A DNA stretch of 59,217 nucleotides from Basidiobolus meristosporus CBS 931.73. Its lineage: Eukaryota > Basidiobolomycota > Basidiobolomycetes > Basidiobolales > Basidiobolaceae. The stretch is from assembly GCA_002104905.1 (NCBI GenBank), contig MCFE01000552.1:1-59217 (forward strand), read 5' to 3'. Numbering within the stretch: the first letter of the stretch is position 1; each line of letters opens with the position of its first letter. A program made the translations under genes and the position numbers. Below are positions 54,359 to 59,217 of this stretch, in pieces. The notes under the pieces are model-generated. The model was not told the DNA's origin and did not search any database. It was given only the letters and a program-made list of their open reading frames with translations.

Positions 54359-55997
54359 ATGCGTAAACTTCTTACTACCCTCCTTGTAACCCTATCTCTG
54401 ACTCTTGGCAGCGAAGCTGCGAACAGTTGTTCCGTAGCTGGGGACAACAAATTTCCGGAGCAAATAAGCGCGGACCTGTTGAAGCCGATTTCTTCCTTCA
54501 GTGTGGAATATTTTCCCAGCTACAAGATTGTCACCAACAACAACAACAAAGTCTCATATCGAGTCGATTGCAACGAGAACACCGGCAATGCGGAACATTT
54601 TGTTTCGTTAAACAAGTTGGGCTCTATCAGTGCTAACTTGAAGACCATCGGCTTCCTTGAGGTAGGCTGTTCTCCCCATTCATAGCAGTTTCGCCGATTT
54701 TAATGTGAGTTTCTTTCTAGCTCCTTGGTGTTGAGCAAAGAATTGTTGCCATAACCGCCCCGGATGTAGCCAACCAAGTCACTTCCGCCTGCGTGAGAGC
54801 AAGCCTGTCACGAGCAACCGGCAGCGCAGAATTGACATTCTCCGAGAATTTAAGTCAGCCCAACACGGTGGCCTTCGCTCTAGATGACAACATGACGCCT
54901 TTGCAGGTAAAATACGGCCATTTCATAGCCCAAGGAAAGCGCTAAACCATCTTCTGTAGAAAGCACAATGGATTCTTTTCGTGGGTGCGATTCTGAATCT
55001 CGATAAAGAGGCGGAAGAGATCTATCGTCAAATCGAAAGCAGCTACCTTTGTCACAGGAGCAATCTCAGTAAAGTCAATAAGCAAAGCATCGCGTGGATC
55101 CAACTTGTAAATGGCAAATACACGTTCAAGAACAGCTTCTACTACGAGAACTTGATCAACGATGCAGGTATGAAAGCATCCACCCACCATTGTCCGAACG
55201 CAGAAATACTAACCGCGAATTTATCAGCTGGAAAGCCAGTCAAACCATCTCAAAATCCAATCGGCGACGTGGCCACCTTTCAAAAGGAGATGGGAGATAC
55301 CCCACTTGCTGTAGATGAAACATTGTTGGATGATATCAGCATGAGCACCTGGCTCACTAAATATGGCATCGATGCGAAAGACAAGCCGTATCTCAACAAC
55401 CTTTACCGAACTGACAAACTGATCGTCAATGCCAACAAAACCATCGTATCTGGTACTGCGCTTGTCTTGGCTTTGGTTTTCTACGATATGTACTGACTGA
55501 CCTCTGAATCATTAGATTGGGATCAAGTCGCACCAAGTCGCCCTGATCTTGCCATCCAAGGTATCCATTGTTCATGTCCGGTCTCGCCTATTCCTTAACT
55601 CACCCAAGTATTTAATTCAGACCTAATTTCGGTGCAGTATGGTGATTACCAGCCAACATACTCGCCTAGATGGTTCATGAAGCTCAACACTGGATTCCAG
55701 AGAACGAATCTTGAGAGTGCTACCTGTGATGCCAGTCGTAACCAAATCCCGCAATGCATGGTGGCTGAGTACAGTGCCATCAATATCCCAGTGGTCGGAG
55801 GATCTTCGGGCAAAAAGAGTAATGCTGGAGCTATTGCCGGAGGAGTAGTGGGAGGAGTGGTTGGCGTACTTGCTATCGGAGGAATCGTTTTCTACGGGAG
55901 AAAGAAGTACCGCCAAACCGGCACACAGGACGGCAAAAAGCAAGGTTGGGACTTCATCAGTCTCAAGAGTGGCCGCTCCACTACCTCCTTGGCATAG
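54359..55997 (+). CDS. Secreted, membrane-anchored protein with periplasmic-binding-protein-like ectodomain
   Basis: Six exons: 54,359-54,661; 54,721-54,906; 54,960-55,167; 55,228-55,452; 55,516-55,560; 55,621-55,997 (447 aa). Signal peptide at 1-21 (MRKLLTTLLVTLSLTLGSEA). The ectodomain follows the type III (helical-hinge, Peripla_BP_2) substrate-binding fold: IGFLELLGVEQRIVAITAPD early, MTPLQKAQWILFVGAILNLD with the long helix EAEEIYRQIE, IAWIQLVNGKYTF, a hinge-like central part, then KTIVSDWDQVAPSRPDLAIQ and DLISVQYGDYQPTYSPRWFM. In bacteria this fold binds Fe3+-siderophores, haem or cobalamin. A single membrane span (about 391-414, AIAGGVVGGVVGVLAIGGIV) and a basic cytosolic tail follow, so it is type I. 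No ABC permease lies nearby. Ligand unknown; the fold call is from pattern only. Confidence 0.72.
55168..55227 (+). other. 60-nt intron of PBP-like gene with perfect TACTAAC branch site
   Basis: GTATGA...TATCAG with TACTAAC at 55,208-55,214. Its length is a multiple of three and it has no stop, so retention would insert 20 residues without breaking the protein. The branch site argues that it is spliced. Confidence 0.7.
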
Positions 55998-56403
55998 AGA
56001 AACCATGCCCACCTCCAACTGTTTATACCCATGCATTTCATTGTTGCACTTTCAGTACTTAGCTTTTGTCACTAGACGTTCGGAATCTCTATTACATAGC
56101 ATTCTTGAAGATTCGATTGGATATATTACAATAAACCATTGATATCCCAATACGGCTTAGGGGCTGGAATCATTTATTAGAAGTAACGTCTCTATTTACA
56201 TCCCTCTGCGTGCGAAGGACAGCAAACAACAAACACATTGGTAACTTGGTAAGGCAAATCTATGTGTATCGCGAAAAAAGGTTTATAAAAGTCTCGTTGA
56301 TATCTGGGTGAACGTATCGAAGACCACACCATAGGCTCATCGAAATATGCGTGACATTTGCTATTTGGTCGACATTTGAATGGGAGATGGGTATCCATCA
56401 GGA
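55998..56403. other. Convergent intergenic region (PBP-like and cyclin genes)
   Basis: About 0.4 kb of 3' sequence for both genes. 'acaataaacc' (about 56,129-56,138) is a likely polyadenylation signal (AATAAA) for the plus-strand gene. No gene recognised. Confidence 0.45.
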
Positions 56404-57129
56404 CTATGGCATCACGGATACGTAGAGCGTCTCGACTGCATCCTGTATCAGTTCAGTGTCGGCAGTTGAAATCTCCCACCAAGCTTTCCCGCTTTTAACC
56501 TCGAACAGAGTTTCCTGCATAACTTGGGAGCTCAGGAAAACCGACACCCCGGCCAGGACTTGGGGTGGGTACATCAGACATAGAGGGGTCTTGATGAAAT
56601 CGTTTGTGAATGCAATTGCCGACAAAGCCTGCTTTGGGGTGGCAGCGCACCGAGCAAGGATCTCAAATAAAAAGCTGTATGGTAGCTCCAAATTCAAATC
56701 GAAGCACAACGTCTCCAAAACCAGCTCTTCATGGTACAGAATGGTCTCTTTCCACCGACGGAAATCATCCGAGTTCTCGTCCACCTTGTACGCGTCGTCT
56801 TTACGAGCTTTGCGCACCGATATAGTCACCACGTCTCGTAATCTACGCCCCGTTTCCTCTTCCTTGGATGCCAAAAATAGGCACGTTCCTGCCAGATCAT
56901 AGTGGTGGTAGGTTCTAAAGCTGTGCCGCATGTAAAACCGCTGGAAATAGATTCCGGCTGTGTAGATTGTTGTGGGTGGAAGCTTGAGCGTCATTCCTGC
57001 GTTAATGATGAAATTGCCCCCTTTCGCACGAAGAATCCGCTCATTTTCCCAAGGCATCCCATCAAGTATAGTTGGTGTTTTTGCCATGTCATTCTGCGAG
57101 AAAAGCCATTGATTGGATTTCGAGCTCAT
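56404..57129 (-). CDS. Transcriptional cyclin (cyclin K/T/Ctk2-like)
   Basis: Single exon of 241 codons from ATG 57,129. The N-terminus has QWLFSQNDMAKTPTILDGMP followed by WENERILRAKGGNFIINAGM, the typical start of CDK9/CDK12-type cyclins (W.F....L..TPS..DG...E.E...R..G..FI...G). First cyclin box about 30-150: IYTAGIYFQRFYMRHSF, DLAGTCLFLASKEEETGRRL with the conserved K..E pair. Second box about 150-235, less conserved. There is no destruction box, consistent with a non-cell-cycle cyclin. By family it pairs with a Cdk9 (Bur1/P-TEFb) or Ctk1 kinase to phosphorylate RNA polymerase II; which of the two cannot be decided here. Confidence 0.85.
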   Translation of the reverse strand: MSSKSNQWLFSQNDMAKTPTILDGMPWENERILRAKGGNFIINAGMTLKLPPTTIYTAGIYFQRFYMRHSFRTYHHYDLAGTCLFLASKEEETGRRLRDVVTISVRKARKDDAYKVDENSDDFRRWKETILYHEELVLETLCFDLNLELPYSFLFEILARCAATPKQALSAIAFTNDFIKTPLCLMYPPQVLAGVSVFLSSQVMQETLFEVKSGKAWWEISTADTELIQDAVETLYVSVMP

Positions 57130-57957
57130 CTCCTAATAATATGATAGGAATAACCGATCACCTTGTTGCAGGGTTTTTTCATCAGCCAATAGAACCAAAA
57201 GTACATAGCCAGTAGGGGGAATTACCTCGCTTCGAAATCAATTGAGAATCCAAATGCCAACAATAGCTCTAAAAGTAGAAGAAAGTATGCTGGGAATACG
57301 AAAGAGGTTACTTCAAGAGGAAAATGGACAATTATGTCGAGGCTTTTACCTACCTCAACACTAACCAGATATTGGACAAAATACGCCCAAGTACATAGAT
57401 ATCAGAGTGTGCAAACGTAGCTCTAACTTGGAATTACCAAGACTAGAGGGACCAGCCCTAGATTCCTCATGAAAAAAGTAACTTGAGTATCTTGTTGTTT
57501 AGTCTAATCCGATCCAAGCGTCCTAATCATTCGGTATGGCGTCATAGAATCCCACATTTGAGGGCCCCCTTGGTCCCAGCGTCAAGGCTAGTTCTCGATT
57601 TGAGCACCATTCCTCACATGATTCACAACAATAAATAGTAATACAATGCAGGCAGCTCACAAGTGTTGCAGGCATTACACTAATTGATTTTCCTCTCTGT
57701 ATAGAGCTGAGAAGCTCGTTGGGTAACCTGATTTGCATCATACCTTCGTCATCCTACTCTCTGGAATCGGATCACTGGAAAGAATACTTGATTTTACAGG
57801 AGCAGGATGCATGCTAGTTTGACAGTCCAGATTAGAAATTGTTGATTTGAAAGTTACCCTTCTTTTTAAGGATCAACATTATATCTACCCAATGAATTTT
57901 TAACGACTGCTCTTTGAGGTTGCTTTCTCAAATCTGTTCCGTTAATTCCATACTGTT
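57130..57957. other. Divergent intergenic region (cyclin and amino-acid transporter)
   Basis: About 0.83 kb between two divergent ATGs. No further gene. Contains presumed promoters of both genes; no clear TATA box or repeated motif seen. Confidence 0.4.
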
Positions 57958-59217
57958 ATGATCCCGCCAAAAGCTAGAGATACCTCAGCACTTGTTGAAG
58001 AGAGTTCCTTACATACCAGTCTACTCGGCAGTCCAGTGATATCCATACCGGATTACAGATCAGTTGCTGATGGGTCTAGCTTTTCCGGAAGTGTGCACGA
58101 AAGTGTTGACATCACTGCTAATGATCTCGATCTCACCAATCCAGGTGCCTCGGTGACTTATGACATTTACAAGAACCTTGAGGGCGGTGGACTGACCCGA
58201 TCCCGAAGCTCTTCTTGTGTGCCTAGCCTGGCTGAAGTCAAAAGGATTTCCAGTTTAAAAGAACCTGGTGGTTTTCGAAGAGGCTATATTGCTGAGCAAG
58301 CCAAAATTGTGGGCCGTGAGCCACCAAAAGTCGTTGAAAGAAGCTTCTTGGACTATTGGTCTCTGTATGATCACTTCGCTGGCGAAAATCTAAGCGACAG
58401 CGATGAGGAAGAAGAAGAAGAGGAGGAGGAGGAGGAAGGAGAGTCCAGGCCAGGACAAAGCTCTACTACTCCATTGATCCCACGGAGGTCTTCACAAAAG
58501 GTGGTTCCTCCCGGGAACGCTTCCCTATCCAAAACGTTCTTCTTGTTGATGAAGTCCTTCATCGGAACTGGTGTTTTATTTTTACCAAAAGCGTTTTACA
58601 ATGGCGGCTTGCTGTTCTCCTCCATTGTTCTGATTCTGGTGTCGGTAATTTTCCTTGGTCTCTATTCTAAAATTGGTCAAGGTACGCTCCATTGTCCCAG
58701 GCGGTTTTGGTGAGATTGGTGGAGTACTGTACGGAAAATGGTTGAGATACGTCATTCTGTCTGATATTGCGGTCTCTCAGGTATGTGAAGGCAGCGATTC
58801 TTAGCATATATCCACAAGCTAACCCACCTACTACTCTATTTAGATGGGCTTCACCTGTGCCTACTTCATATTCGTAGCCAAAAATATCAGTGATCTTATA
58901 TCAACCTGGTCGGAATGCCAGATCGAAGTATCCGAGCATACCTTGATTATGCTCCAACTGTTGGTCTACATTCCGTTCTCTTTTTTGCGCAAAATGAAGA
59001 GCTTTTCCAATGCTGCACTGATCGCTAACATAGCCATCATGTTTGGGCTCGGCTACATCTACATGATGGATCTTGGAGCTCTTTTTACTGCTGGCCCGGC
59101 TGAAGTTCAGATGTTCAATAGCAAAAGTTTTGGGTTGTTCTTGGGAACCGCATCATTCACCTTCGAGGGGATAGGGCTGGTGCTCCCTATCGTGAGCTCA
59201 ATGAAGGAGCCTGAGAA
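57958..59217 (+). CDS. Vacuolar amino-acid transporter, AVT3/AVT4-type (AAAP/SLC36), 5' part, one-base frameshift
   Basis: Starts at ATG 57,958 and runs off the window. About 190 residues of cytosolic N-terminus include a Glu tract (about 148-160), long as in fungal AVT3/AVT4. TM1 starts around LSKTFFLLMKSFIGTGVLFL then PKAFYNGGLLFSS, the signature of this family. The frame then breaks. Reading on in the next frame from about 58,653 gives SLVSILKLVKVRSIVPGGFG then EIGGVLYGKWLRYVILSDIA, exactly the expected continuation, so one extra T in the TTTT run 58,649-58,652 is the lesion. Intron 58,781-58,843. Then MGFTCAYFIFVAKNI, FLRKMKSFSNAALIANIAIM and TFEGIGLVLPIVSSMKEPE (family hallmark). It exports amino acids from the vacuole by family. 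Confidence 0.85.

Noticed and set aside
58645-58682. A 38-nt intron explaining the transporter frameshift
   Set aside because: Too short for this genome's introns (58-81 nt), and it would remove the conserved LVKVR loop that the one-base explanation keeps.
1-59217. CRISPR arrays, bacterial promoters, Shine-Dalgarno sites, rho-independent terminators
   Set aside because: Spliced eukaryotic genes and LTR elements make these inapplicable; direct repeats found are LTRs or transposon copies, not spaced arrays.
1-59217. tRNA and rRNA genes
   Set aside because: No clover-leaf or conserved A/B box pair was recognised by eye; the only tRNA-like word is the copia primer site. A covariance-model scan would settle it.

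Overview
The window reads as a fungal nuclear chromosome segment. The host genes have short introns (about 58-81 nt) with GTAAGT-type donors, and in one case a perfect TACTAAC branch site. They include a copper-fist transcription factor (a fungus-specific family), an EF-hand alternative NADH dehydrogenase and an AVT3/AVT4-type vacuolar amino-acid transporter. The exact lineage cannot be read from the sequence; a TE-rich, early-diverging (zygosporic) fungus is my inference.

Region 1 (1 to about 45,050) is a graveyard of nested transposable elements. It is AT-rich and almost devoid of CpG. It holds: (i) five fossil copies, T1-T5, of a Tnp2/Plavaka-like (CACTA-type) DNA transposon, three of which stop at the same right-hand end; (ii) one Ty1/copia family with 349-bp TGTTGTAA...TTACAACA LTRs, present as three two-LTR elements (A 14,230-19,575; B 34,452-39,133; D 40,135-44,403) and several fragments; (iii) an older, different copia remnant on the minus strand (about 775-989 and 5,927-8,070, perhaps to 9,600); (iv) two Ty3/gypsy elements (990-5,926 minus; 23,496-29,417 plus, a chromovirus); (v) a PIF/Harbinger-type transposase (21,540 to about 22,415); and (vi) two near-palindromic fold-back elements (16,926-17,655; 30,242-30,941). 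Target-site duplications establish the nesting: Ty3-1 sits in the old copia remnant, copia A sits in Tnp2 copy T3 and itself carries a fold-back element, and copia B sits in the LTR of an older copy C. No element looks autonomous.

The most striking element feature is the copia primer-binding site GGTTATGAGCCC directly after the 5' LTR. It is complementary to the anticodon arm of initiator tRNA-Met (nt 28-39), the half-tRNA priming mode known from Drosophila copia. The presumed gag ATG lies inside this site, opposite the tRNA anticodon.

Region 2 (about 45,053-59,217) is gene-bearing, with normal CpG content and longer, spliced ORFs: a bHLH transcription factor (47,487-48,545, +); a copper-fist regulator with a duplicated Cys-rich module (49,430-51,379, +, five exons); an external Ca2+-type NADH:ubiquinone oxidoreductase (53,753-51,526, -, eight exons); a secreted, membrane-anchored protein with a periplasmic-binding-protein-like ectodomain (54,359-55,997, +, six exons); a CDK9/CTDK-type transcriptional cyclin (57,129-56,404, -); and the 5' part of a vacuolar amino-acid transporter (57,958 to the window end, +) carrying a one-base frameshift. 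Copper sensing, respiratory NADH oxidation and a possible metal/siderophore-binding ectodomain lie side by side, which may be coincidence. No tRNA, rRNA or CRISPR array was recognised by reading.
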